Positions 1 through 10,450 of a stretch of 64,000 nucleotides of DNA are shown in pieces. Below the pieces are notes generated by a model, which worked only from the letters and a program-made list of their open reading frames with translations, ran no database searches and was not told where the DNA came from. Position 1 is the first letter of the stretch; each line of letters begins with the position of its first letter. The stretch is from Agapanthus africanus (taxonomy: Eukaryota > Streptophyta > Magnoliopsida > Asparagales > Amaryllidaceae). The position numbers and the translations under genes were made by a program. The stretch spans positions 376,611,582-376,675,581 of the forward strand of contig CM057337.1 of NCBI GenBank assembly GCA_030015575.1, given 5' to 3'.

Positions 1-1980
1 TACATCCTTCAAGGTCCCTAGTCGTGGGTGTATCGAGACGGGGCATCGATATACCAGAGTAGACTAGCGTATACCTTCTCGACCCATACAGATGGGCGAT
101 GGATGATCCCATATCCATTGGTGTTTGACATCAGAGATGATATACGGGTGCTCAGTGGAGACTGGGTACACTGGACGGACTCGCCGAGAACTCCCAGATG
201 GTATTATACCTTACGTCAGATGGCAGTTCTCTGGTGACACTGGTACAGAGTAGTCTGTTGACCCGAGATCGTCATAGAGTCTTGTGTGGTTCCCACTGTG
301 CTTTGATTTCCACCTTACCACGTCCAAGAGGGCGTGCAAAATGGTGGTTTTTGGGTACAGTCCCGAATCACATGGAGGCGATGAGCGATAGGAGGGGATT
401 CGTCTCTCCTGGTATAGGGAGTTGATGTTGCGCTGTGTTCGATTGGCTATAACCGGAAATCCCTGGCCAGGGTTGCTGAGATTTACTGGTAATTGTTACC
501 AGTAGTTTCTTGAATTGTTATAGACCTCATATCGACACGACTTATCAAGCTATTGGGGTCTGACGTTTACCACCCCTAGGCGAGATATGCGACATATCAG
601 ACGACGAGACCGGACTGTACGGTAAGTGTTACTGGTTGGATTCACAGGAGTATGAGCGGGCTTGCTCATCGATCTTCTAATCGCTCAATACCCGGGTGGC
701 CGTTACGTTTAGCAGACCGCTTGCGGCTTGTGGGTGTTTGATATGATCATCACCTACTGCCGGCGTATTGACGAGTCGTTAGAGTCCTACACAGAGGTTT
801 CCTGGCTCAAGCGAAACGAAATAGGAGCGCATATGAGATATGTGCGGGACCGAGAATAATGCGTGTATGTGATACTATATTTCATTCTCGCGATGAATGT
901 ATCGAATGGTTGTATGCGATATAACCTAGTTATCGAATCATGGATTGATTCGATAAGTCTATACATTGGATATTAGTCGGTCATATGCGATATGACCGGA
1001 TCGTTAAATCAAGTATTGATTTAATGATTTAATGCATAATTATATATTTGATATATTACTTTGCATTTACTAGTATTGGTTCACTTTAAAAGGATTTTCT
1101 CACTTGATGTACACAAATTGTATATGTGATATACTTTTGTGCACAAGATTGTATCATGTTTGATGATACATGCTTGTTTGGGTGTATGTTTGGTTTAAAC
1201 CATGGTTGGTCAATGGTTAGGGTTTCACTTGATTTATTTCACTTATTCTTTTATCTATTTATTTTGGATGAAAAAGAAAAGAAAAGCTAAATGGTTGCTT
1301 TCATGCTAGAAAGTTCTTGTAGCTTCATGCATCTTTGACCGAAGCAACCATTTTGTCTTCATCTCTTAACCCTAACTATTCAACTAACCATGGTCTATTC
1401 TCTACACCTAATCATGGTTGCCATATGATAAGTATTGTTTTTTATTTTCTATTTAGAGAATAACTTATCATAATAAACTTCATCTTCTTCTTCTTCTTCA
1501 AAGATGAAGAAAGCTTGCTCCATCAATGGCAACTTGAGCAAAAGAGTGAGAAATCCAATTCTAAAGTGAACCCACCTCCTATTTCTTCATCCTCTACCTC
1601 TTGCCAAGTAGTATAGGGTGTTTTCTTTACAAGTTTCATCACTTGGTGAAGTGGGAGCTTGATCTTGTGATGCCTCGACGTAGATCATCTTTGGCATCGA
1701 AGCCGACGACCAAGCCCGCCCATTTCTCGGATGAAGCCGATGCTAGAGTCCGGGATGCGATTTGTACAGCGAGGGGACTTCATCACGGAGCTATGGAGGT
1801 AGAGAACCGGATCTACAAAGGTTGTATTTCCGTTCTTGTACTTAAGTTGTTAACTTGTTTCTCTTTTCGCCTAGACATCTAGTTAACGATCCGTATTAGG
1901 GTTTCTCGGCACTCGTAAAATTTGAAATTGGCATGGTTGATGCCATGTGAGACCTCATTAGTGTGCCTAGGAACCCTACA
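1..1980 (+). repeat. E1 left (5') LTR, truncated by the window edge
   Basis: It matches 8167-10146 base for base apart from scattered substitutions. It ends CCTACA at 1980 and is followed at once by the primer binding site, which fixes it as the 5' LTR. It contains many short perfect inverted repeats (see 908-1169). Open frames at 28-237, 198-425 and 1601-1882 recur in other copies only because the LTR itself is repeated; I do not call them genes. Confidence 0.95.
908..1169 (+). other. Run of perfect short inverted repeats within the LTR
   Basis: Successive hairpin-forming sequences: 908-926 (GGTT.TAT gcg ATA.AACC, one mismatch), 931-955 (10-bp stem, 5-base loop), 978-998 (9-bp stem, loop gcg), 1004-1024 (9-bp stem, loop gta), about 1109-1144 (GTACACAAA pairing with TTTGTGCAC, enclosing GTATAT gtg ATATAC), and 1151-1169 (GTATCAT/ATGATAC). 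The same series is present in the right LTR 8166 bases further on. Further examples upstream are 484-504 (9-bp stem TACTGGTAA, loop ttg) and a CCCTGGCCAGGG palindrome near 470. Function is unknown. Confidence 0.8.
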
Positions 1981-1981
1981 G

Positions 1982-1993
1982 TGGTATCAGAGC
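1982..1993 (+). other. E1 primer binding site, initiator Met tRNA type
   Basis: TGGTATCAGAGC lies two bases after the CCTACA end of the 5' LTR. This is the usual plant primer site complementary to the 3' end of initiator Met tRNA, where minus-strand DNA synthesis starts. Confidence 0.95.
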
Positions 1994-2178
1994 CTAGCTA
2001 GAGCCTTAGGCGAAGTGTAGACGACGTTTGAAATCCGAACGAACATCGAAACCCTAATACAATATGCTCTCTGGACTTTTTTCAAAAACTGGGTTTTTTC
2101 CAGATTAAAAATGCTTAAAAAATTCAGCAGGGAATTCTAAGAATTACGGTGCAAAAATTACCTAAAGATGTGTCTAAA

Positions 2179-2228
2179 GCGCGGCGGAACCGCGGCAGAA
2201 GCATGCCTTCTGCGGCGGTTCCGCGGCC
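2179..2228 (+). other. GC-rich leader hairpin (E1)
   Basis: Arms of about 22 bases built around GGAACCGC and GCGGTTCC flank a palindromic CATG tip, with about two mismatches. It lies about 200 bases past the primer site. E2, E3, E4 and E6 carry a related element at a similar place. The tip stem reads GCAGAAG/CTTCTGC here and GCACGAG/CTCGTGC in E3, so both arms changed together. Confidence 0.75.
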
Positions 2229-4111
2229 AATTGATGACATCAGCCAACAATTTTTGCACAGTAATTCCTCTTTTATGGTGCTGGATTTTCTAGGAATTTT
2301 TAATATTTGTTCAAGAGTTGAATATTCTGGGTTGTTTTGGGGATTCAATTATTTGATCGGATTATCAAACTTTGTCTAGGTGTTTTCCGGATATTTGGAA
2401 TATGTTAAAAAGTTCGACCGGATATAAATACCCAACTTTTCCCCTGTCGGGAAATTTCCAAGTGTTGGATCTTTCCGTGGTTTAATAACGTTCTAAGTTG
2501 TGCGAGTAACGCGATGGTCCCTCTAGAAGACAACAAACCTTAACTCGATTATGTGACCATCTTGAACTGCCCTTTAAACCTTCGGGTTTGGGGCAGTATG
2601 GCGTGCCACATGTGAGGCATTGGCTTGACCCTTCTACGGCTGGACCGTTGGTACTGAGGCATGAACTGGATGTTTTTAAACTTGTTTCATGTGTTGATTT
2701 GCTTTGGGAAAATTTTGGTGTTCGATTGTTCGATCGGAAAGTTTAACATTTTCTATTTATCCGGAATGTGATACAATAATTGGAATTCACAAGGAGTTAT
2801 GAGATAACTGAATGAATGTTATAAACATAGCACTTTAGTCCCACTTGATCGGTTGCCACGGAATTTTGATGTGATCAAAAGTCCGTCGCAATCACGTAGC
2901 ATACGCGGATACTCGCCGGGTAAACTTAATAGACAGCCTCACTCCATAGCCCCGACCAAGTGACTGTAGGAGAACCCCGTCGCCGAAAGCATCCGTCCGG
3001 GTGCTCGCAGCAGCGGTGTTCCGCCTTGGTGCACTTCGTTGACGGCGTCGGGGGTGCGGCCGTCTACTAAAGTTTGCGACGAGCATTCGATCAGTATGTC
3101 GGGAATATTGTTGAATTACCCGACTTAATATTGAAAAGTGTTTTCGATAATGAGACTAAAATGCGGGGTTTATAATTGTTAGGCATGCGATGTCTAAGGA
3201 ATTCATTTGATTAGGCATGCGATGTCTAAAGAGATTGTGGATTCCAACTGTTGTAGTTTTACACTTTCTTTTCTGTGACCGTAAGTGTAATATGTGATAT
3301 CGCCGGTTTCGTTGCTATATGTCAACGACAATTGGGATGCGCATATTTACTTACGTTGATGACATGTGATGTTATGTGTTGCTGGATATGTTATATTGGA
3401 TTGTCGTGTTTGAATGGCCGGGTTTTTTTTTATGTGAGATGAGTGTTTTCATTTTCATTCATGTAAAAACTTGTATGTAATATTCTTTTATTGGGGCACT
3501 TCCAGGTTGCGGAAGATGTCACCCTTTGTATATTATTTACTTTTCCGCACTAGGATAGACCCAAGGAGGGGAGCACAAGTAACCGGGTTCTGGAGTCCAG
3601 TGGGAGACCAACTCGAGGAGTCGAGTCCGGGTCTCCTAACTCTAGAATTGGTAGGGTTGCTTGCCGCTCTCATAGGGGTCTAGGGGTGTGGGTTTGGCTA
3701 TTCATCGCGACCGTGGAATCCGTGTTTTATACTGGCTCGTATTGAAAACACGGACGTCCTAGTATATCCAATATTTCATATGATTCTTCTGCTGCGATAT
3801 CTGTGATGTGATCATGTGATGTTCTGTGATAGATACTGTATATTGTATATATGATATATTATATAGGCGTTACTTATGTTTTACACCCGCGCTAGCCCTG
3901 CCCCGCTCTGCCGTTAGTCACCTAACCTAACGGTGCATAAGGGGACATCGAGGCGAATGCGGATGGCATAAGTGTACGTCGTATTTATCTGTGATGTTTA
4001 GGTATTTAACTGATGGGACTTCATTAATGAGATTAATGAAATAAAAGAAACCTAAGATGTTGTAGAATTGAATTTCAAAAATAAAACAGGTAGCTACAGT
4101 TCTTGCTTTGC

Positions 4112-4345
4112 ACAGCGGTATATATGATATATCCTGCACCTTATTCGATAAAGAAAGGACCGAGATCCCTTCACCGGGAGTGACTCCTTTAGCAATAACT
4201 GGCAGATGCTACAACTCTCGGTTTGTCTTTTGATTGCTTCTATAGTTTCTGCTTTGCAATGTGATATATATGATATATCCCGCACCTCATTCGACGAGGA
4301 AAGGGCCGACGATCCCTGCACCGGGAGTGACCCCTTTAGCAAAAC
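4112..4345 (+). repeat. Duplicated leader module (E1), two copies about 140 bp apart
   Basis: Each copy runs from TATATGATATATCC through a GCACCTTATTCGA-like stretch to TTCACCGGGAGTGAC and CCTTTAGCAA. Copies end near 4190 and 4342. The second has a CCCTGCACCGGGAG variant. The same two-copy arrangement is found in the other leaders. Confidence 0.75.
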
Positions 4346-4469
4346 TAGAAAAGCCTCAAAAACACTCCATTTTAAAATCATTTGATTCTACAACGATATA
4401 AAGTTCATTACGCAAAAGGTTTTCTTAAAAACCTGACGTAGCCCTCCGTCATTTCAGATAAGTCCTAGT

Positions 4470-4690
4470 TAGTATTCGTGCTGCGTTTGTTGACTCAGTC
4501 AAGGCGTAGTGTGCGGTAGCTGATTAGTGCTTATCTGCAAAGCATATGATGCGATTGGATTAGGGTAGTCGTGCGGCCTTGTTGACTCAGTCAAGGGTCG
4601 TGCGGGTGGTTTTAATTCAATCGAGAAATGACGGGTTGAACTTTACTTGCGGTCTATGGTTTGTTGACTCGGTCAAGGTCATAGATCACA
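4470..4690 (+). other. Triplicated hairpin site with shared loop (E1: TTGACTCAGTCAA)
   Basis: Cores at 4489-4504 (C), 4581-4596 (B) and 4663-4678 (A). All read GTTGACTCAGTCAAGG except site A, which has TCGG for TCAG. Flanks differ: C lies in CTGCG...CGTAG, A in CTATG...CATAG, and both outer pairs can form stems. Core spacing is 92 and 82 bases. The equivalent sites in other elements have a different core, again shared by all three sites. Confidence 0.8.
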
Positions 4691-5095
4691 TGGGGAAAAA
4701 TATTTTCGGGAATTTCAAGTGTTGAAATTTGCAATGAGATTGCATACCTTCTATGAGATAGTTGGATCCCGATACCCGCTGCGAGTAATTGTTACTCCTA
4801 GGAGAGTTTTATACATTACAATTAGCCGATCAAGTAGGTGTCTAGAAAGGTGTCAACGAGGTTATGCCTCTGGGAAAACAAGGTTTACATTAATTAGGTT
4901 CGTGCAAAAGCACGGGGGACCTCCCTCAAAGTACCGACACTGGCCTGGCTGAAAGATTGGCGAACTTGTAGTTTGTAATTAATCCCGGCTAGTCTTTCCT
5001 TTTTGGGTTTGAAGGAAGATTTGATAAAAAGCAGTGGGAGCCATCCTGATTAGATAAAATAATAACCAATCTGATCTTGCAAGAGCGCACGCTGA

Positions 5096-7905
5096 GTGTT
5101 TTCTTCTCTCTCTCTCCAGGTAGCGACCATATCACGCCTTAATCAAGATAATAATACGGAAGTATTGACCGAACCCGCTTGTTATACTGAGCTGGGGAAC
5201 GTTGGTCCCGCTCCAACTTATAATTGTTATAAGACAGAGCAGGAAATTGGGGAATACCAGATTTCCCGTGCCGCCCAAACAAAGAGAGTGCATGCTGATG
5301 CATCATCTTCGGGTGTGTTCGTTACAAAGAACTGTTTCTCTGTATCCTCTACGTCCTGGGTATGTGATACCATATCAGGATCCCAGATATGTAATCTGTT
5401 ACATAGGGCTACAGAAAGGTAGAGAACTGAGAACGGGTGATAAGTTTCATGAGGCAGAAAACGGGGCAAGTGTTGCAGCCAAGTCTGTTGGTCACTGTCA
5501 CCCTGTATTCCAAATACATTGATTCTGAACGAATGTTATCAGATACCGAACCTGATATACAAAATCATATCAATCTCTTTAATAGTAAAGAAAGGATATA
5601 ATTTTGTATTGTTGGATAATGTTTTGAACATTTCCTATATCAAAAGTTGATCGGTTCAGGCACGTTATCTAAAAGCATTGATGTTCTAAATCAAACTACA
5701 GTTCTTAGTATACGGAACACACATAAGAGGAAGAGTTCAGAAATGAACGAATCCTTCTTGTGGCATTGTAGACTAGGTCATATCAATGCGATCCGACTGG
5801 CTAAAGTTACATTTTAGATGCATATATAAATCAGTTTGAATTTACATCTTGTGAAACTTGCCAGTCATGTCACAAAGATAAGATGACCATAGCTCGGTTT
5901 ATTGGAAACGGAGAAAGAGTTGGTGAACTCTTGGGATGATACATGTTGATGTATGAAGGTCCCCTGTCTACACATACCAAGACCGGTTCTTTGTACTTCA
6001 TTACATTCTCTGATGATCTCTCAAGATTCAGACATATGTTCCTGTTGAAACACAAGTCCAAACCTTCTGAGATATTCACATAATATAAGCTAGAAGTAGA
6101 GAACCAATAGAGGGTATAAGTATTATGTCCTTTGATGAGATCAAGGAGGAGAATACTTGAGCACGAAATTCTTGGACTTTTCTAAAGGAGAATGAGATTC
6201 TCTCTCAGCATTACTCCTCCGTATACACCATAGCACGATGGTATATCGGGGCGGAGCAATCACACCCTATATGATAAGGTGTGCTCTATGATGAGTACTA
6301 CTGAGTTACCTATTTCCTTTTTGGGAGTTATGCACTTGAGAAGCTGCATACCTATTGAATAGGGTTCAATTCAAATCAGTTGCCTACCACTTCATATATA
6401 AGGGAAGAGCCCATCTCTTAAGTTAGTTAAAATTTGGGGTTGTCCAGCCTATGTCTAAAAGCAAAATCCGGACAAGCTCAAGGCAAGGTCAGTTATGTAG
6501 AACTGGAAATGTTCCAGCTATACAAACTGCGGATGACGATTTGAAAGAACCAAAGGATTCAATAGTTACCAACGAACCTCAGCCTCTCCGCCGATCTAGT
6601 AGGGTTCCTCACCTACCTGAGAGATACTACTTTTTCTCTATGATAGTGGGAGCGAGGATTACATCATGAGATGATGACCCAACTAGTTTCGAGCTGGCCA
6701 TCGGGAGTGGGACTCTGTAAGAATGGCTGGATGCTTAGTGATCTGAGATGGAATCCTTATACACCAACAAAGTATGGACTTTAGTTGCTTTATATGAAGG
6801 GTTAAATCCCCATCAGGAGCAAGTATATCTTGAGAAGATTACTTGGTGTACATGGAAAAGTTGAGACTTTCAAAGCTAGACTTATTAAAGGGTTTGCATT
6901 ATTGACCAGGTATGGATTATGTTGAAACCTTTTCTAAGGATCTATGCTTAAGTCCATCCAGATCCTACTTGCCACGGCTACATACCATGACTACGATATC
7001 TGGTGGTTGGGTGTCATGACTGCTTTTCTAAATGATGTTTTAGATGAGAACGTCTGTAAGTACACAGCCAGAGGGCTTCGTAGACAGTGGGAGCAGCGGA
7101 AACGTGTGCAAGATGTTTTATAGGATAAAGCAGGCATCACGGAGTTGGAACATCTGTTTTGATGTGTTAGTCACAGAGTTTGACATCATCAAAATGGTAG
7201 ATGAACCTTGTATAAACAAAAGGTAGTAGGGAGTATGGTGGCGATCCTCGTAGAGTACGTGGATGACATACTCTTGATAAGAAAGAAGTTTCCTATGCTA
7301 CGCTCGGTCAATCTCCGCTTATCACAATAATTCTCTATATAGGATCAAAATGATACCTCCTAAATCCTGGGTTTTGGATTTATGAGATAGATCTAATTGG
7401 ATGTTAGGATTCTCACTAGTTGTAGTGAGATGGTATCAACCGATCCTGGGGAGAATCACTGGAAGGGTTCCAGAGTGATAAGGACGACTGAATGTCAGTC
7501 ACAGGCATTGTCATTACCCTCAGTAAAGGGACGGTATGTTGGAAGAGTTCCAAGCTAGATACCGTGGCATACTAGACGATAAAGGCTTGATACATCGCTA
7601 CTTGAGATGCTACCAAAGAGGCAGTCTGGATGTATAATAGTTCATGAGATGAACTTCGTTCCTACCATTGTGAGACAATGGAGTTGTGGCTTATGCCAAG
7701 GAACGCCCGTCCCATCAGTGATCCAGAAATATTCTAAGGCAGTATCACCTGATCATGGAGATGGTTGATCTCCAGGATGATCGAGGTTAGGAGAGCAGAC
7801 TCAGAGGATAACACGGCGAATCCACTCACAAAGGCCTTTTCCAAGAGAGAGACTTTTATGGGATGGTTGAGTATGAGATACTACAACCACTGCTATCAGA
7901 TGGCC
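5096..7905 (+). pseudogene. E1 decayed copia pol (PR-IN-RT-RNase H remnant)
   Basis: Sequence aligns along its length with the pol frames of E2 and E6 but in many short frames. Recognisable pieces are the start MFSSLSLQVATIS at 5096, an integrase fragment with ITFSDDLSRF near 6000, the chain ending RRSSRVPHLPERY near 6590, an RT fragment around 6950-7150 (LGVMTAFLND), and RNase H traces before the polypurine tract. Stops and indels are spread throughout. Several changes are shared with E3, for example a lost base in the stretch at 5935-5960 and the altered frame at 7048-7110. The copy cannot make enzymes. Confidence 0.9.
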
Positions 7906-7912
7906 CTAGTGC

Positions 7913-7923
7913 AAGTGGGAGAT
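7913..7923 (+). other. E1 polypurine tract
   Basis: AAGTGGGAGAT directly precedes the TGTTAG start of the right LTR. This is the expected plus-strand primer position and is identical in E2, E3, E4, E5 and E6. Confidence 0.9.
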
Positions 7924-10146
7924 TGTTAGTTATATGTATGCCCTAGAGGCCATTACTATACATAGGATGTATATTGTAGTGGATGCTTGGACATATATAG
8001 GGAGGACTTTCTTGCTCGACATGATAGTATGCTATCTGGTTGATCTTTACCTTAACGTGTACACTGATTGTCTCTCTGTTACATATTGGTAAAGCCCTTA
8101 GGATGAGTACTTGACTACCTGGACTATGATGCGGATCATTCTAGTGGGGACATGGTAGTCCATAAGTACATCCTTCAAGGTCCCTAGTCATGGGTGTATC
8201 GAGACGGGGCATCGATATACCAGAGTAGACTAGCGTATACCTTCTCGACCCATACAGATGGGCGATGGATGATCCCATATCCATTGGTATTTGACATCAG
8301 AGATGATATACGGGTGCTCAGTGGAGACTGGGTACAGTGGACGGACTCGCCGAGAACTCCCAGATGGTATTATACCTTACGTCAGATGGCAGTTCTCTGG
8401 TGACACGGGTACAGAGTAGTCTGTTGACCCGAGATCGTCATAGAGTCTTGTGTGGTTCCCACTGTGCTTTGATTTCCACCTTACCACGTCCAAGAGGGCG
8501 TGCAAAATGGTGGTTTTTGGGTACAGTCCCGAATCACATGGAGGCGATGAGCGATAGGAGGGGATTCGTCTCTCCTGGTATAGGGAGTTGATGTTACGCT
8601 GTGTTCGATTGGCTATAACCGGAAATCCCTGGCCAGGGTTGCTGAGATTTACTGGTAAGTGTTACCAGTAGTTTCTCGAACTGTTATAGACCTCATATCG
8701 ACACGACTTATCAAGCTATTGGGGTCTGACGTTTACCACCCCTAGGCGAGATATGCGACATATCATACGACGAGACCGGACTGTACGGTAAGTGTTACTG
8801 GTTGGATTCACAAGAGTATGAGCGGGCTTGCTCGTCGATCTTCTGATCACTCAATACCCGGGTGGCCGTTACGTTTAGCAGACCGCTTGCGGCTTGTGGG
8901 TGTTTGATATGATCATCACCTGCTGCCGGCGTATTGACGAGTCTTTAGAGTCCTACACAGAGGTTTCCTGGCTCAAGCGAAACGAAATAGGAGCGCATAT
9001 GAGACATGTGCGGGACCAAGAATAATGCGTGTATGTGATACTGTATTTCATTCTCGCGATGAATGTATCGAATGGTTGTATGCGATATAACCTAGTTATC
9101 GAATCATGGATTGATTCGATAAATCGATACATTGGATATTAGTCGGTCATATGCGATATGACCGGATCGTTAAATCAAGTGTTGATTTAATGATTTAATG
9201 CATAATTATATATTTGATATATTACTTTGCATTAACTAGTATTGGTTCACTTTAAAAGGATTTTCTCACTTGATGTACACAAATTGTATATGTGATATAC
9301 TTTTGTGCACAACATTGTATCATGTTTGATGATACATGCTTGTTTGGGTGTATGTTTGGTTTAAACCATGGTTGGTCAATGGTTAGGGTTTCACTTGATT
9401 TATTTCACTTATTCTTTTATCTATTTATTTTGGATGAAAAAGAAAAGAAAAGCTAAATGGTTGCTTTCATGCTAGAAAGTTCTTGTAGCTTCATGCATCT
9501 TTGACCAAAGCAACCATTTTGTCTTCATCTCTTAACCCTAACCATTCAACTAAGCATGGTCCATTCTCTACACCTAATCATGGTTGCCATATGATAAGTA
9601 TTGTTTTTTATTTTCTATTTAGAGAATAACTTATCATAATAAACTTCATCTTCTTCTTCTTCTTCAAAGATGAAGAAAGCTTGCTCCATCAATGGCAACT
9701 TGAGCAAAAGAGTGAGAAATCCAATTCTAAAGTGAACCCACCTCCTGTTTCTTCATCCTCTACCTCTTGCCAAGTAGTATAGGGTGTTTTCTTCACAAGT
9801 TTCATGACTTGGTGAAGTGGGAGCTTGATCTTGTGATGCCTCGACGTAGATCATCTTCGGCATCGAAGCCGACGACCAAGCCCGCCCATTTCTCCGATGA
9901 AGCCGATGCTAGAGTCCGGGATGCGATTTGTACAGCGAGGGGACTTCATCACGGAGCTATGGAGGTGGAGAACCGGATCTACAAAGGTTGTATTTCCGTT
10001 CTTGTAGTTAAGTTGTTAACTTGTTTCTCTTTTCGCCTAGACATCTAGTTAACGATCCGTATTAGGGTTTCTCGGCACTCGTAAAATTTGAAATTGGCAT
10101 GGTTGATGCCATGTGAGACCTCATTAGTGTGCCTAGGAACCCTACA
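7924..10146 (+). repeat. E1 right (3') LTR, complete, 2223 bp
   Basis: It starts TGTTAG and ends CCTACA and is the copy of 1-1980. Its hairpin series is at about 9074-9335. The 3' third holds an open stretch (9767-10048) beginning MPSSIGCFLHKFH. A similar start occurs in the E2 LTR, but the frames diverge afterwards, so I do not call a gene. Confidence 0.95.
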
Positions 10147-10450
10147 TGGTGGACGCACTGAAATATCATAACAAGAGATACCGGGTTTTTAAAACAGTGC
10201 GTATTTTCTTTAAAATAATACCACGGTTCTCAAATCCAGAAATCACTTGAATCCAAAACTCAATGCGTAAATCCATGCAATGTGTCGTATGGCACTAAGA
10301 GTAAAAAGGGAAAACCGCTCTTTTAAAAAGGATCCAGTTTTGAAAATATCTCATGCAGTCCCTATTATTCTAGAAACCAAGTCAATGTCATCCATGTATG
10401 TAACATATGTATGTATATAGGTATGCATGTGCAAATGGATATATACACGA
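10147..10450. other. Unassigned sequence between E1 and the minisatellite
   Basis: AT-rich sequence with no gene or structural repeat that I recognise. It lies outside E1 and may belong to the long LTR of the gypsy element that resumes at 22733; I could not match it to the gypsy 5' LTR remnant at 49120-49362. Confidence 0.5.

Larger units (their letters stand above)
1994..5095 (+). other. E1 gag-less leader between primer site and pol
   Basis: About 3.1 kb with no recognisable Gag: no CCHC zinc knuckle and no long open frame. Counterparts exist in E2, E3, E4, E5 and E6. In order it holds the GC-rich hairpin (2179-2228), a duplicated module (4112-4345), the triplicated hairpin (4470-4690), a short open stretch of 77 codons at 4719-4952 that stays open in some other copies, and the pyrimidine tract before pol (about 5100-5119). 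Confidence 0.8.
1..10146 (+). mobile_element. E1: Ty1/copia (Angela-like) LTR retrotransposon, non-autonomous, 5' end outside window
   Basis: The order is left LTR (partial), primer binding site, long leader, decayed pol, polypurine tract, right LTR. The two LTR copies align at a constant offset of 8166 with no net indel; I count about 34 differences over 1980 bases (about 1.7%). About 243 bases of the left LTR lie before the window. The right LTR ends CCTACA at 10146 and is followed by TGGTG; the matching target duplication would be off the left edge. The pol reading frame is broken throughout, so this copy could only have moved with enzymes supplied by relatives. Confidence 0.93.

Noticed and set aside
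1601-1882. LTR frame starting MPSSIGCF, similar start in the E2 LTR (12539)
   Set aside because: Only the first 30 or so residues resemble each other; frames diverge afterwards, as expected for noncoding repeat DNA.
3471-3683. Leader frame as a possible Gag
   Set aside because: 70 codons, no CCHC knuckle or capsid features, and the matching frame in E3 and other leaders is not consistently open.
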